A DNA stretch of 64,000 nt from CAVVFX01 sp963747535 (GCA_963747535.1 CAVVFX010000006.1:1240001-1304000); one strand, 5' to 3'; counted from the stretch's first letter, positions 25,211 to 34,554 are shown. A program made the numbers and translations. Notes: generated from the sequence alone by a model not told the origin.

Positions 25211-26095
25211 ATGCCCGCTAAAGTTCGCAAAGCAGTCTTCCCCGCAGCAGGACTTGGAACTCGTTTTCTTCCGGCGACAAAAGCGATGCCGAAGGAAATG
25301 CTTCCTATTGTCGATAAGCCGATCATCCAATACGGCGTGGAAGAAGCGCTTCATTCAGGTATTCAGAACATTATCATCGTGACCGGACGCGGCAAGACCG
25401 CCATTGAGGATCATTTCGATGTCAGCTTCGAGCTGGAGAACATGCTGGAGGCCCGTAACAAGAAGGACCTGCTCTCGATTGTCCGCAACGTATCCGACAT
25501 GATCGATGTCTCCTATATCCGGCAGAAGGAGGCCCTGGGTCTGGGACACGCCGTCATGCGTGCGCGCGACCTGGTTGGGCCGGAGCCCTTCGCCGTCGTT
25601 CTGGCCGATGACGTGATCGAGGCCGACGTGCCCTGCATCCGTCAGCTATTGGATATTTACGAGTTTTTCAGCGCTCCCGTGCTGGCCGTGATGGAAGTTC
25701 CCAAAGAGATGATCTCCGCGTATGGTGTGGTGGACGCGGAGCCGATCTCTCACAACGGCTGCAAGGACCGTGTGTACCGGATCCGCGATCTGGTGGAAAA
25801 GCCGCGGGCCGACAAGGCACCGTCGAACCTGGCGATCATCGGGCGCTACGTGTTGACGCCGGAGATCTTCGATTCCATCGCCCAAGTCGAGCCGGGCGCC
25901 GGATCGGAAATCCAGCTTACCGACGCTCTGAAGCACATGCTACGCAGCCGGCCGATTTACGCCTTCCGCTTCGAGGGTAAGCGCTATGATGCGGGCGACA
26001 AGATCGGATTTCTGAAGGCTACCGTAGAGTTTGCGTTACATCGTCATGATTTGGGTGAGGAGTTCAGGAGTTATTTGAAATCGCTCCAACTGTGA
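25211..26095 (+). CDS. galU: UTP-glucose-1-phosphate uridylyltransferase
   Basis: The 294-residue enzyme makes UDP-glucose for envelope sugars and trehalose. It starts MPAKVRKAVFPAAGLGTRFL, the nucleotide-binding loop of the family, and contains KEMLPIVDKPIIQY, ALGLGHAV, VVLADDVI, LVEKP and FEGKRYDAGDKIGFL. The frame is open to 25145, but the ATG at 25211 is where conservation begins. It is convergent with nothing and is followed by a dispersed repeat that starts at its stop codon. Together with galT it would support UDP-galactose turnover. Confidence 0.95.
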   Translation: MPAKVRKAVFPAAGLGTRFLPATKAMPKEMLPIVDKPIIQYGVEEALHSGIQNIIIVTGRGKTAIEDHFDVSFELENMLEARNKKDLLSIVRNVSDMIDVSYIRQKEALGLGHAVMRARDLVGPEPFAVVLADDVIEADVPCIRQLLDIYEFFSAPVLAVMEVPKEMISAYGVVDAEPISHNGCKDRVYRIRDLVEKPRADKAPSNLAIIGRYVLTPEIFDSIAQVEPGAGSEIQLTDALKHMLRSRPIYAFRFEGKRYDAGDKIGFLKATVEFALHRHDLGEEFRSYLKSLQL

Positions 26096-26120
26096 GCCGC
26101 TAACCGCGGGGCGGGCCGCG
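26094..26120. repeat. Post-stop repeat GCCGCTAACCGCGGGGC, copy 2
   Basis: The element begins within the galU stop region and can fold through CCGCGG / GGCCGCG. A near-identical copy lies at 45323-45349 and a weaker one at 3870-3898. Confidence 0.75.
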
Positions 26121-26183
26121 ATTCGCCGTTCCGGAGGGTAGCATTTGTAGTCGGCCTGGGGGAATCATGGCAACATAAAGATT

Positions 26184-27191
26184 GTGACACCTTCACTCTT
26201 TGACTTGCCGGTTCGTACTTCCGAGTCCGGGGCGCTGGCGCGCCTCCTGTTCGAATACGCCGGTACGCGGAATCTGACTGAAGATCTGCGGAACCGCCTG
26301 GGCGTGCGGGCTTCCGCTCTGAAATTGGAGACCATTAAGCCGTATTTTGGTTCTCTGGAGCGGGACCCGATCCATCCGGAGGCCTTCTACCTCGCCGTAG
26401 ACGGGATTCAGTCACAGCCGCTGCTGATGCGCTTCGCGCCCTCGTCGACGCCATCGAGCGGACTTTTCCCGAAGGCCATCCTGATCGGCAGGCTTCGTGT
26501 CGGACCGCAGGAGACCGTGATCAATGCGGTACCGTTTGGGCCGGGAGACCGCGACCGGATCCGGACGTTTGCGGGGCAGGTAAACCCGGCGTTCCTGCCC
26601 AAAGTTCAGGGGTTGAAGGCGACCCTATCCGTTCCCGTGCAGCCTCAAGTATTCGAACAGTTCCGGACCATCGCCAAACCCCTGGGATTGAATGTGGCGT
26701 GTGTGTCCGGCGATCTGGAGACGATTCTCTGGGAAGCGTCACGGAGCGGCTGGCGGGAGGGGTATTCGGCCGAAACCGCGGATACCGCCATCGCCGGATA
26801 CAGCCGCTATATCCTTCCGTATAGCGAAGATCTGATTGGCAAATTGGAACAGATCGCTCGCGCGCGCGTGCCGCTCAAGCTGGGTCGCATGTTCGACTGG
26901 GAGCTGCAACTGGAGGACTCGGTCTCGCCAAGCGAAGCGGAACGGGTTCTCGAAGAGTGCAAAGCCGCCGGCAAGCCCGCTCAGTACGTAGGCTTCTCGA
27001 GTGGCAAGGCTCCTGAGGACGACGACTGGCTGGTTCTCTCCAGACGCCAGAATTTCGCCTTCACCTTCTCGGGGATGGACAACGATGCGGTAGCGTTGAG
27101 CGAGACAGGCCGCAGACTGGGTGGACGTTTCAACTATCGCGCAGGGGCTTCAGCCAATCCGCTGGAACTCGCGTCCGCGCTGTTTGGGTAG
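26184..27191 (+). CDS. Uncharacterised 335-residue protein
   Basis: I do not recognise this protein with confidence. It is soluble, without signal peptide or membrane segment, and mixes alpha and beta character, with phrases such as LKLETIKPYFGSLERDPIHP, VNPAFLPKVQG and YILPYSEDLIGKLEQIARAR. A TIM-barrel sugar-acid epimerase is possible from its general look, but no catalytic motif can be pointed to. The frame starts at GTG 26184. Codon use and length support a real gene. It is probably monocistronic between galU and a small convergent membrane protein. Confidence 0.65.
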   Translation: MTPSLFDLPVRTSESGALARLLFEYAGTRNLTEDLRNRLGVRASALKLETIKPYFGSLERDPIHPEAFYLAVDGIQSQPLLMRFAPSSTPSSGLFPKAILIGRLRVGPQETVINAVPFGPGDRDRIRTFAGQVNPAFLPKVQGLKATLSVPVQPQVFEQFRTIAKPLGLNVACVSGDLETILWEASRSGWREGYSAETADTAIAGYSRYILPYSEDLIGKLEQIARARVPLKLGRMFDWELQLEDSVSPSEAERVLEECKAAGKPAQYVGFSSGKAPEDDDWLVLSRRQNFAFTFSGMDNDAVALSETGRRLGGRFNYRAGASANPLELASALFG

Positions 27192-27212
27192 AGGCGGCAG
27201 GCAGACGAAGTG

Positions 27213-27446
27213 CTATTTGGGGGCAGGCAGAATCCAGGACGCACCCGGAGTTTCATGCCGGACGAAGTGAAGAACCAGGGCAACTCCGCAGCCTAAAAGA
27301 ATCGCGGCGGGGAATAAGTAGCGCAGCAGGGGAATGCCCCAGAAAAATGTCATCGCCGTGCTGACCGCGAAAATCATGCCACCCACGTTACTGTCAGCCG
27401 GTACTTTCGCGACGTTAATTTGCGCGTAGGGAAGGTTGTTTTTCAT
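27213..27446 (-). CDS. Small membrane protein with two hydrophobic segments
   Basis: The 77-residue protein has two likely transmembrane helices (about 23-40 and 44-60) and ends HETPGASWILPAPK. Its stop lies 21 bp from the convergent stop of the preceding gene. The sequence ahead of its start contains AAGGTCCC, a possible ribosome-binding site. No function can be assigned. Confidence 0.65.
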   Translation of the reverse strand: MKNNLPYAQINVAKVPADSNVGGMIFAVSTAMTFFWGIPLLRYLFPAAILLGCGVALVLHFVRHETPGASWILPAPK

Positions 27447-27694
27447 AGGGACCTTCTGCCCTCAAGGTAACACAGAATTGAGGCATCCAGCAGATCGCTA
27501 ACGTTCGCCGTCAGATTAAGCAGACAGGAAGATTCGCTGATTGCTGTCTTGGTAACCGTGGGGCAGCCAATCCTGGCCGCCAATCCTGGCTAGAGGCGGC
27601 TTTCAGCCGGCTTTGGCTTGGGGCGAGGATTCATTCGCAGGCGGGAAGAGCCGCCTCTCCAGGAACTGCGCCGTTCGGAGGCTGCTCCGCGGCC

Positions 27695-27722
27695 GGCAGA
27701 CCACAAAAAACGATGGTCTGCC
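27695..27722. repeat. 28-bp dispersed palindrome
   Basis: Arms GGCAGACCA / TGGTCTGCC, preceded by a GGCTGCTCCGCGGCC hairpin. Confidence 0.9.
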
Positions 27723-27821
27723 CCACGGGGGCCGGTCACCTTTGGAGCGCGCCGTCGCGGCGTGCTCGCGCGGCTGAAACGCGGCTGCGGCCAAGATTGA
27801 CCGCCCCACAATTTGGATAGC

Positions 27822-27849
27822 GGCAGACCACACAAAACGATGGTCTGCC
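27822..27849. repeat. 28-bp dispersed palindrome, 22 bp past the eno stop
   Basis: Arms GGCAGACCA / TGGTCTGCC with centre CACAAAACGA. Its position makes it a candidate 3' boundary for the eno transcript. Confidence 0.9.
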
Positions 27850-27871
27850 GTATGGCGCGACAGGGCGCGAC

Positions 27872-29152
27872 TCAACGGCGGAAGGCCCCGCGTCCCGCAA
27901 ACTTCGCCTGCGCTCCCAATTCTTCCTCAATACGGATGAACTGGTTGAATTTCGCAACGCGCTCGCTGCGGCAGCCCGATCCGGTCTTAATGTGTCCGGC
28001 TCCGGTCGCCACGGTCAGGTCGGAGATGAAAGTGTCTTCGGTTTCGCCCGAGCGGTGTGAAACAAAACTGCGATAATTGTTTTGCTTCGCGAGCTCGATG
28101 GTATCGAGCGTTTCAGTGACCGAGCCGATCTGGTTGAGCTTGATCAGAATGGCGTTGGCGATGCCCTTGTCGATCCCCTCCTGGAGAATCTTCGGGTTGG
28201 TGCAGAAGATATCGTCACCCACCAGTTCGATGCGCGAGCCCAGAGCCGAGGTGAGATCTTTCCAGCCTCCCCAATCGTTCTCTCCCATGCCGTCTTCCAG
28301 CAGCACGATCGGATATTGATCCACCCACGAGGTCCAGATCCTGATCAACTCCTGGGAGGTAATGGCTTTCTTGGAGGATTTGAACAATACGTACTTCCCG
28401 TCATCCCACATCTCACTCGCCGCGGGGTCCAGGCAGATGGAGATATCGTCTCCGGGCTTGTAGCCGGCCTTGACGACGGCCTCGAGGATCAGTTCCACGG
28501 CCTCATCGTTGGACTTCAAGTCCGGCGCGAATCCGCCTTCGTCTCCCACCGCGGTGCTGTAACACTTCCCACGCAAAACTGACTTTAAGGCGTGGAACGT
28601 TTCCATGCCCATGCGGATGGCCTCCACAAACGTGGGTGCGTTGTGCGGCGCAATCATGAACTCCTGGAAATCGACGGTATTGTCGGCGTGTTTTCCGCCA
28701 TTCAGCACGTTCATGCAGGGAACGGGCAAAAGACAAGCATTCGCGCCACCCAAATAGCGATAGAGCGGAAAGCGATGAGCATTAGCTGCCGCGCGGGCCG
28801 TGGCCATCGACACCGCGAGAATCGCATTTGCGCCTAACGCGGCTTTATTCGGGGTTCCATCCAACTGAATCATCGCCGCATCGATCGCCCGTTGATCGGA
28901 GGCGTCCAGGCCTAGCACGGCTTTGCGAATCCCGGCATTGACGTGGCTCACGGCCTTAGCGACACCCTTGCCGCTGTATCGCTTCTTGTCGCCGTCTCGC
29001 AGTTCCACGGCTTCTTTTTCGCCGGTTGAAGCACCGGACGGCACGGCGGCGCGTCCAAAGCTCCCATCCGCGAGAACCACATCTGCCTCGACGGTAGGAT
29101 TGCCCCGAGAATCCAGAATCTCGCGGCCTTTTACTGCAACAATCTCTGTCAT
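27872..29152 (-). CDS. eno: Enolase
   Basis: The 426-residue enzyme interconverts 2-phosphoglycerate and phosphoenolpyruvate. Diagnostic segments are REILDSRGNPTVEADV, SGASTGEKEAVELRD, FQEFMIAPHNAPTF, GDEGGFAPDL, VLLEDGMGENDWGGW, ILIKLNQIGSVTET and SHRSGETEDTFI near the C-terminus. A clear AAGGAG lies just before the ATG. The leader contains an intrinsic-terminator-like hairpin, which could attenuate transcription. The gene is monocistronic. Confidence 0.97.
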   Translation of the reverse strand: MTEIVAVKGREILDSRGNPTVEADVVLADGSFGRAAVPSGASTGEKEAVELRDGDKKRYSGKGVAKAVSHVNAGIRKAVLGLDASDQRAIDAAMIQLDGTPNKAALGANAILAVSMATARAAANAHRFPLYRYLGGANACLLPVPCMNVLNGGKHADNTVDFQEFMIAPHNAPTFVEAIRMGMETFHALKSVLRGKCYSTAVGDEGGFAPDLKSNDEAVELILEAVVKAGYKPGDDISICLDPAASEMWDDGKYVLFKSSKKAITSQELIRIWTSWVDQYPIVLLEDGMGENDWGGWKDLTSALGSRIELVGDDIFCTNPKILQEGIDKGIANAILIKLNQIGSVTETLDTIELAKQNNYRSFVSHRSGETEDTFISDLTVATGAGHIKTGSGCRSERVAKFNQFIRIEEELGAQAKFAGRGAFRR

Positions 29153-29182
29153 AAGTTACTCCTTTTCGACAAATACGAGTCC

Positions 29183-29219
29183 AAAAAACAATAGCTCCTA
29201 CCTTTGCGGCAGGAGCTAT
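29183..29219 (-). terminator. Terminator-like hairpin in the eno leader
   Basis: On the minus strand, ATAGCTCCTGCC pairs with GGTAGGAGCTAT (one weak position, 5-nt loop) and is followed by TGTTTTTT. It ends 30 nt upstream of the eno ATG. It is either the terminator of an unseen small transcript or a leader attenuator. Confidence 0.65.
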
Positions 29220-29333
29220 CAGACTCAAACGTTTGAGACGGTTCCCGGTGAGACCCCATCACCGTTCCATTCATAAACCCCCACTATATACCCGAGTGGA
29301 GGGGCCTCCTCCCAAGAGACGCCCGAACCGTAC

Positions 29334-29413
29334 GGCAGACTATAGCTTTCGTGGTCGGGGCAGCCTCCGGATCGCCGCGCAGCGACCCGGAGACCACAAA
29401 AACGATGGTCTGC
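29334..29413. repeat. Two diverged palindrome copies
   Basis: A decayed copy begins GGCAGACTATAG at 29334, and a truncated one (AGACCACAAAAACGATGGTCT) lies at 29391-29411. Both are in the 460-bp gap between eno and the antiporter, which otherwise appears non-coding. Confidence 0.6.
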
Positions 29414-29540
29414 GCCACGGGTTGGCTGAACCGGCCAAACTCCAGACGTGGCTGTTGCCGAGTGTCCCTGCTGCGAGGTGTATATTGAAACTGTTAATTA
29501 GCGGTGGAGTTCGCTTAACGCCGTTTCTTTCGGCCGATGA

Positions 29541-29565
29541 CTCCTACAGTGGCTTCCTGTAGGAG
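29541..29565. repeat. Perfect 9-bp hairpin upstream of the antiporter
   Basis: CTCCTACAG and CTGTAGGAG enclose TGGCTTC. The hairpin ends about 50 nt before the antiporter ATG and could sit in its 5' UTR. It lacks a T-run. Confidence 0.6.
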
Positions 29566-29613
29566 TGTTCGCCAACAGGCCGACCACAAAAATCTCAAGA
29601 CGGAGATCCGAGT

Positions 29614-30822
29614 ATGGATCAGATATGGTTTGAAGCCGCTCTCTGGCTTCTGCTGGCTTTAGTCGCGGTCCTCGTGGCCAACTGGCTGCACGTATCGACG
29701 GCGCTCTCCGAGATCGTGGTCGGCACCGTCGCGCAGTTGATTATCGGAGCGCTCGTCGGTACCAGCGCGCTGGGTGCTAAAGCCCCTTGGATCACTTTCC
29801 TCGCCGGAACCGGCGCGATCGTCCTGACCTTTCTGGCCGGCGCGGAACTGGACCCCACCGTGTTCCGCGAGAAGTGGAAGGAATCTTCCGCAATTGGACT
29901 CGCGGGATTCATCGCTCCCTTTTTCGGCGCGGCTGCGGTCGCACACTATTTCCTGGGCTGGGACGCGCGGGCCAGTTGGCTCACCGGCGTCGCGCTCTCT
30001 ACCACCTCGGTCGCGGTCGTGTATGCGGTAATGCTCGAACTCGGCTTCAATCAAACCAAGTACGGCAAGGCCATTCTCGCCGCCTGTTTCATCAACGATC
30101 TCGGTACGGTGATCGCCCTGGGCCTGATCTTCTCGCCCTTTACGGTGCGCACGGTAGTCTTCATCGGAATCTCACTGGCTTTGTTCGCCGGACTTCCCTT
30201 TGTGACTTCGTGGTTTTTCGAGCGCTATGGCGGGCGCGTCTCGGAACTGGAGACCAAGTATATTCTGTTCCTGTTGTTCGGCATGGGAGGCCTGGCCGTC
30301 TGGTCAGGCAGCGAGGCGGTGTTGCCCGCTTACATCATCGGCATGGTGCTGGCCGGCACGGTGGGCAAAGACCACTTGCTGATTCGCCGGCTGCGCACCT
30401 TGACGTTTGGATTCCTGACTCCGTTCTACTTCATCCGCGCGGGCAGCTTTGTCTCGGTTCCCGCACTGGTTGCCGCCCCACTTATTTTCATCGCTCTGCT
30501 CTTCGCGAAAATGGGTTCCAAGCTGGCTGCTCTTCTTCCCACGGTCCGGGCGTTCGGGTACCGGGGACACGACGGCGTGTACTACTCGCTCATGATGTCC
30601 ACCGGCTTGACCTTCGGCACCATCTCGGCGCTCTTCGGTTTGAATCACAATATTATCGACCAGAACCAGTATTCCCATCTGGTGGCAACGGTCATTGGGA
30701 GTGCCGTGATTCCGACCGCCATTGCCAACGCTATTTTCATGCCGCGGCATTTATTGCCCGTGCGTGACGACGAACCGAAAGATCCTATTATCGGGGAGCC
30801 GGTGGGAGATCTCGATGTATGA
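29614..30822 (+). CDS. Cation:proton antiporter, CPA2/Kef-NapA type membrane subunit
   Basis: The 402-residue protein has about twelve hydrophobic helices. Its core includes the ion-site helix ILAACFINDLGTVIALGL with the NDLGT motif of CPA2 exchangers, and a preceding VALSTTSVAVVYAVMLE helix with the usual discontinuous TS region. It lacks the C-terminal TrkA-N nucleotide-binding domain found in full Kef proteins and ends soon after the last helix. Na+ or K+ exchange for H+ is expected. GGAG lies 9 nt before the ATG. Its 3' end overlaps the convergent phosphoesterase gene by 35 bp. Confidence 0.88.
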   Translation: MDQIWFEAALWLLLALVAVLVANWLHVSTALSEIVVGTVAQLIIGALVGTSALGAKAPWITFLAGTGAIVLTFLAGAELDPTVFREKWKESSAIGLAGFIAPFFGAAAVAHYFLGWDARASWLTGVALSTTSVAVVYAVMLELGFNQTKYGKAILAACFINDLGTVIALGLIFSPFTVRTVVFIGISLALFAGLPFVTSWFFERYGGRVSELETKYILFLLFGMGGLAVWSGSEAVLPAYIIGMVLAGTVGKDHLLIRRLRTLTFGFLTPFYFIRAGSFVSVPALVAAPLIFIALLFAKMGSKLAALLPTVRAFGYRGHDGVYYSLMMSTGLTFGTISALFGLNHNIIDQNQYSHLVATVIGSAVIPTAIANAIFMPRHLLPVRDDEPKDPIIGEPVGDLDV

Positions 30823-31516
30823 TTTCCGGGAGTCCGCCGTGGCGGAGAACGACCGCTAAACCGGCCTTGATTCCAGTCGGTATCGGGAGTGCTGCGATCT
30901 TTTGAATCGTTCTCTCAAACGCATAGTCGAAGGATCGTAACTCGATCGCTCCCTTCTCCAGGACGGCATAACAGGCCGCAGGACTACCCATCTTGGACTG
31001 TCCCAGACTTCCCGGATTGACTACTCTGTGCGCCCCGACACGGCGGACAAACTGCAGATGAGTGTGGCCTGCCATCAGGATGCCGGTGCGGGAGAGTTCG
31101 GCCTCCTGTTCCCAGCGGGGAGAATCGGGAGGGCAATAGGCAAACAGCGGGTCTGAAGGAGCGGCGTGGCAAAGAAAGACATCGAACCCATCGGCCTCCC
31201 GATGCGCTACCAGCGACAGGTCCCGCAAGAACTGTTTCTGCGAGTCCGAGAGCACGGAATCGGTGTACTCCATCATGGTTTCCGCCATCTCGCGGAAGGG
31301 AGGCGAGCAGCGAGGATCTTCTCCAAACCCGATGGCGTGGTCGTGATTCCCACGGACGCAACAGGTGGCATGAGCCCGGACGAATTCGATAGCCCCGGCG
31401 GGATCAGGCCCATAATTTACCAGGTCACCGAGAACCCACAGTTCATCGAATTTTTCATGGAGTCCAGCGAGAGCTTCCAGGTTGCCGTGGATGTCCGAGA
31501 TGATGACGACTTTCAT
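30788..31516 (-). CDS. Metallophosphoesterase, YfcE-like
   Basis: The 242-residue protein has the calcineurin-like set: SDIHGN (residues 7-12), VLGDLVNYGPDP, RGNHDH, a later CHAAPSD and AGHTHLQF. These bind the two-metal centre of small phosphodiesterases. The ATG at 31516 places the first motif near the start; the frame continues upstream to 31543 without similarity. Substrate unknown. The gene converges on the antiporter, and its promoter region abuts the dynamin-like gene that starts about 107 bp away in the opposite direction. Confidence 0.87.
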   Translation of the reverse strand: MKVVIISDIHGNLEALAGLHEKFDELWVLGDLVNYGPDPAGAIEFVRAHATCCVRGNHDHAIGFGEDPRCSPPFREMAETMMEYTDSVLSDSQKQFLRDLSLVAHREADGFDVFLCHAAPSDPLFAYCPPDSPRWEQEAELSRTGILMAGHTHLQFVRRVGAHRVVNPGSLGQSKMGSPAACYAVLEKGAIELRSFDYAFERTIQKIAALPIPTGIKAGLAVVLRHGGLPEIIHRDLPPAPR

Positions 31517-31623
31517 TCCAGATTGACCGCCGGCGCCGGTCATTCCACAATAGAGGTGGCGTTGGAGTTCGCCCTTAACCGCCCCACCGGGGAAGATGAC
31601 TCCTATGGTACAAGGTGGCGGAT

Positions 31624-33672
31624 ATGCAATCTGACGACACGGACGAGGGGTTGAATTCCTCGCAACGGCTCCATCTACTCACCAGTTCCCAATATGCGGA
31701 TAAGCTGCTGGCGGATGTCGAGTCGATACTCGTCGCGGCGAAATCGAAATCCCCTTTCCGAAAGTACAAAGGCTCGCTCGCACCGGCACGAATAAAAGTC
31801 GTGGAGGATTACGTTGCCCGGATTCGGACCCAGATCGTTCAGGTTCTCGAATCGCAGGGCATACCGTTGCCGGAGCCGAATCTCGAATCGGTCCACGCAA
31901 TTCGCGTGACGCTGACCTTCGTCCGAATCGCGTTCCAGGAGTGCACGCCGGGTCGGATGCGGGGCTACGGGGAGGTCCCCGAGGACAAGGTACGCGAACT
32001 GAACGGTCTGGTTGACGAGATGGTCAGCGCAGTCGAAAAGCTGGATTCCTATCTGGCACAAGGCTTGGGGCAAGATCTCGAAGCCCGTCTGGACCGGCTG
32101 GCCCAAGGGGGAGCCGATGTGGGCCTGGTAAAGACCCTGGAGAGAATCGTCAACGCTCATGGCTTGGTCGAATTTCGTTCCACGCTAGCCATGATCATCG
32201 ACAAAATGGAATCCACGCGTTTCGAGATCGCCATATTCGGGCGAGTCAGTTCGGGAAAATCCTCGTTGCTGAACTCTATCGTTCAGATGGACATCCTGTC
32301 TGTCGGCGTGAACCCAATCACTACCGTACCCACCCGTCTCATTTTTGGCGATGCAGCGCGCCTGACCGTCTGGTACGCGGACCGCAAACCGCAACCCGGC
32401 GATATAGCGAGATTGCCGGAGTTTGTCAGTGAGCAGCACAACCCCGGCAACTACAAACACGTTACCCGGATCGTGGTTGAGCTACCCTCTGCGCGGCTTC
32501 GGGACGGCGTAGTGCTGGTCGATACTCCGGGTTTGGGATCGTTAGCTACGGCGGGCGCAGCGGAAACGCTCGCATACCTACCCCACTGCGACTTGGGAGT
32601 TGTGCTGATCGATGCCGGATCGACCTTGACGGAGGACGACCTGGCGACCATTCGGACGCTCTATGAAGCCGGCATCCCAGCCTCCGTCCTGCTGAGCAAA
32701 AGCGACCTCCTGGCTCCGGAGGACCGTCTCCGTGCATCGGCGTACATCTCGGAGCAGATACGATCGCAACTTGGCCTCGAGATCTCGATCCACCCGGTAA
32801 GCACCCAGGCCTCGCATTCCGATCTTCTCGAAGCGTGGCTCAGCGAGGAGATTTTGCCCTTGTACGATCGACATCAGCAGCTGGCGCGGGAGTCTTTGTC
32901 CCGAAAAATCGGTTCACTCCGTGAGCGCGTGGTCACGGCGTTAAAGCCCGGCGTCGATCGGACGCCTGAACCTGCATCCGGGATCGACCTAAGCGAAGTC
33001 GATCGCGGATTGAGACAGGCGGTTGGACGAATTGTCGAAATGAAGGCACTCTGTTTTGAGACCACTCATGCCATCCGCGCATACGGGGATCGGGCGCTGG
33101 CCGAAGCTGCCAGTGGTTTGGCAGACGCATGGCTCCGCGACAGTACTGTCCCCGCGGACGCCTTCATCCACAACGCGTTGGTGCGTAGCGCCGCCATTCA
33201 GGCGATGGCAGTTTCCGCCGCACTGCACGACCTCGCCGGCGAACTTGTCCGAACGCTGCAGGTTACTTCGGACGCCTTGGGTTTTCAGGAGGTGCACAAG
33301 CGAGACGATCTGGACTCCGCTATCAAAGAGATGCCGAGGCTTGATCTAGGCGAGTTGCAACTCGACATCCGGCCGGGTCTCCTATTGAAGTTCGTGAAAG
33401 GATTTTCGGCGCGTCACACCACCAACGTCTTGCGACGCCAGATTGGGCCGCATGTGGCGGAGGCCTTTTCGAATCTCGGGAGCATGCTCGACTCATGGGC
33501 GCGGCGCACGTTGAGCGATCTGCAGCTTCGATTTGAAAGCCATGCCGATGCGTACCGTGCGCATCTCAATCGGATGAGCGCGCATGGAGGCGCTGCTGGA
33601 GCCGATCGAACGGCGATGCTACGCGATCTCGCGGCTTTGGACGGGGTTTCCCTGGCCGAAGCGAGGACTTGA
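31624..33672 (+). CDS. Dynamin-family GTPase 1
   Basis: The 682-residue protein has a helical N-terminus (about 1-180), then a dynamin-type GTPase: G1 GRVSSGKSS (about 206-214), TTVPTRLIF in switch I, switch II DTPGLGS, and G4 LSKSD. A long helical C-terminal half (about 400-680) would form the stalk. Bacterial dynamin-like proteins bind and remodel membranes on GTP hydrolysis. There is no obvious transmembrane segment; FVKGFSARHT or a nearby amphipathic stretch could serve as a paddle, by inference. I favour ATG 31624, with AAGG about 7 nt upstream; a GTG at 31615 is also possible. The next gene starts 3 bp after its stop. Confidence 0.86.
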   Translation: MQSDDTDEGLNSSQRLHLLTSSQYADKLLADVESILVAAKSKSPFRKYKGSLAPARIKVVEDYVARIRTQIVQVLESQGIPLPEPNLESVHAIRVTLTFVRIAFQECTPGRMRGYGEVPEDKVRELNGLVDEMVSAVEKLDSYLAQGLGQDLEARLDRLAQGGADVGLVKTLERIVNAHGLVEFRSTLAMIIDKMESTRFEIAIFGRVSSGKSSLLNSIVQMDILSVGVNPITTVPTRLIFGDAARLTVWYADRKPQPGDIARLPEFVSEQHNPGNYKHVTRIVVELPSARLRDGVVLVDTPGLGSLATAGAAETLAYLPHCDLGVVLIDAGSTLTEDDLATIRTLYEAGIPASVLLSKSDLLAPEDRLRASAYISEQIRSQLGLEISIHPVSTQASHSDLLEAWLSEEILPLYDRHQQLARESLSRKIGSLRERVVTALKPGVDRTPEPASGIDLSEVDRGLRQAVGRIVEMKALCFETTHAIRAYGDRALAEAASGLADAWLRDSTVPADAFIHNALVRSAAIQAMAVSAALHDLAGELVRTLQVTSDALGFQEVHKRDDLDSAIKEMPRLDLGELQLDIRPGLLLKFVKGFSARHTTNVLRRQIGPHVAEAFSNLGSMLDSWARRTLSDLQLRFESHADAYRAHLNRMSAHGGAAGADRTAMLRDLAALDGVSLAEART

Positions 33673-33675
33673 TCC

Positions 33676-34554
33676 ATGCCTAAGGTCAAGGCGCCGGAGG
33701 TCGATTCACGCTGGTATGCTTTTGCTTATTTGATTCAGTGCGAAGATGAACTGCCTGCCGATTTCCCGATTCCGGAATTTGCCAAGGGCTTTCAACTCGG
33801 CGTATTTCTACCGCGTGACCCTCCCGACTGGTTCGGGCGATCGAACTATCCTCCTCGCATTGTCCTCCTCCATGGCAGTTCTCTGCTCGTCCTCACGCAC
33901 CCGCGCTATGGCGCAGAACCGGTGCGACTGGAGCTCGCCGATCTCACATTCTACGAGGCTGGCCACGTTCTGCTAATTGGATGGATCCGGTTCGCCACGG
34001 CCGCGCGCGAGATTCACTTGCCTTACAACACGCGCGCCGAACAGCTGATGAATGAATTCCTCGACTCCATGATGACGGTGCATCTCGGCGGGGAAACGAA
34101 CGCGTGCCGGAGTCGAACGGCAGAGTTCGGGCCTTCGCTGGACATAAAATTCAGAAACTACCTCAACGCGGCGATGCGAAGTGGGGAACTACTCTGCGCT
34201 CGCTGGTTCCACCCGCCTTCGCAACGGACGCGGCGGTGGGGACCGTTCCGGATCAGGTCTGAAGTGGGAGGGGACGTTGTCGCATTGACGAACGCGCGGC
34301 TGATCTGGATCCGGGACCAATGGGACGATCACTATGAACGATACGGGAGCATTACGTCTATCGCGCGTCTTCGGGGCATTGAGCGAGTGCAGTGCTTCCG
34401 GGAGGGGGAGATGCGGACGCTGATCGTCGGATTTCATTCCGGCCTGTCATGGCGCATCCCGCTGGTGTCAGGAGCGTGCGAGGACGCTGAAGCATTTGCG
34501 TCGGACTTCATGTCCATCCGACGCACGGAGGTCAGGCGCCTCGATCAGGAATAG
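33676..34554 (+). CDS. Uncharacterised protein, possible PH/GRAM-like domain; partner of dynamin-like GTPase 1
   Basis: The 292-residue soluble protein follows the GTPase by 3 bp, so it is almost certainly cotranscribed. Two stretches have the strand-rich look of pleckstrin-homology-like domains: RIVLLHGSSLLVLTHPRYG ... VRLELADLTFYEAGHVLLIG (about 62-105) and VVALTNARLIWIRDQWDDH ... GIERVQCFREGEMRTLIVGF (about 203-252). The phrase ALTNARLIWI is typical of bacterial PH domains. A lipid-binding adaptor that brings the GTPase to membranes is a reasonable hypothesis. No catalytic motif is visible. Confidence 0.65.
   Translation: MPKVKAPEVDSRWYAFAYLIQCEDELPADFPIPEFAKGFQLGVFLPRDPPDWFGRSNYPPRIVLLHGSSLLVLTHPRYGAEPVRLELADLTFYEAGHVLLIGWIRFATAAREIHLPYNTRAEQLMNEFLDSMMTVHLGGETNACRSRTAEFGPSLDIKFRNYLNAAMRSGELLCARWFHPPSQRTRRWGPFRIRSEVGGDVVALTNARLIWIRDQWDDHYERYGSITSIARLRGIERVQCFREGEMRTLIVGFHSGLSWRIPLVSGACEDAEAFASDFMSIRRTEVRRLDQE

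Larger units (their letters stand above)
27447..27871. other. Repeat-filled gap downstream of eno
   Basis: Two palindrome copies (27695-27722 and 27822-27849), a GGCGGGAAGAGCCGCC hairpin near 27640, and GGCAGCCAATCCTGG-type phrases fill this stretch. The ORFs called here on both strands follow the repeats and are not credible. Confidence 0.65.
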
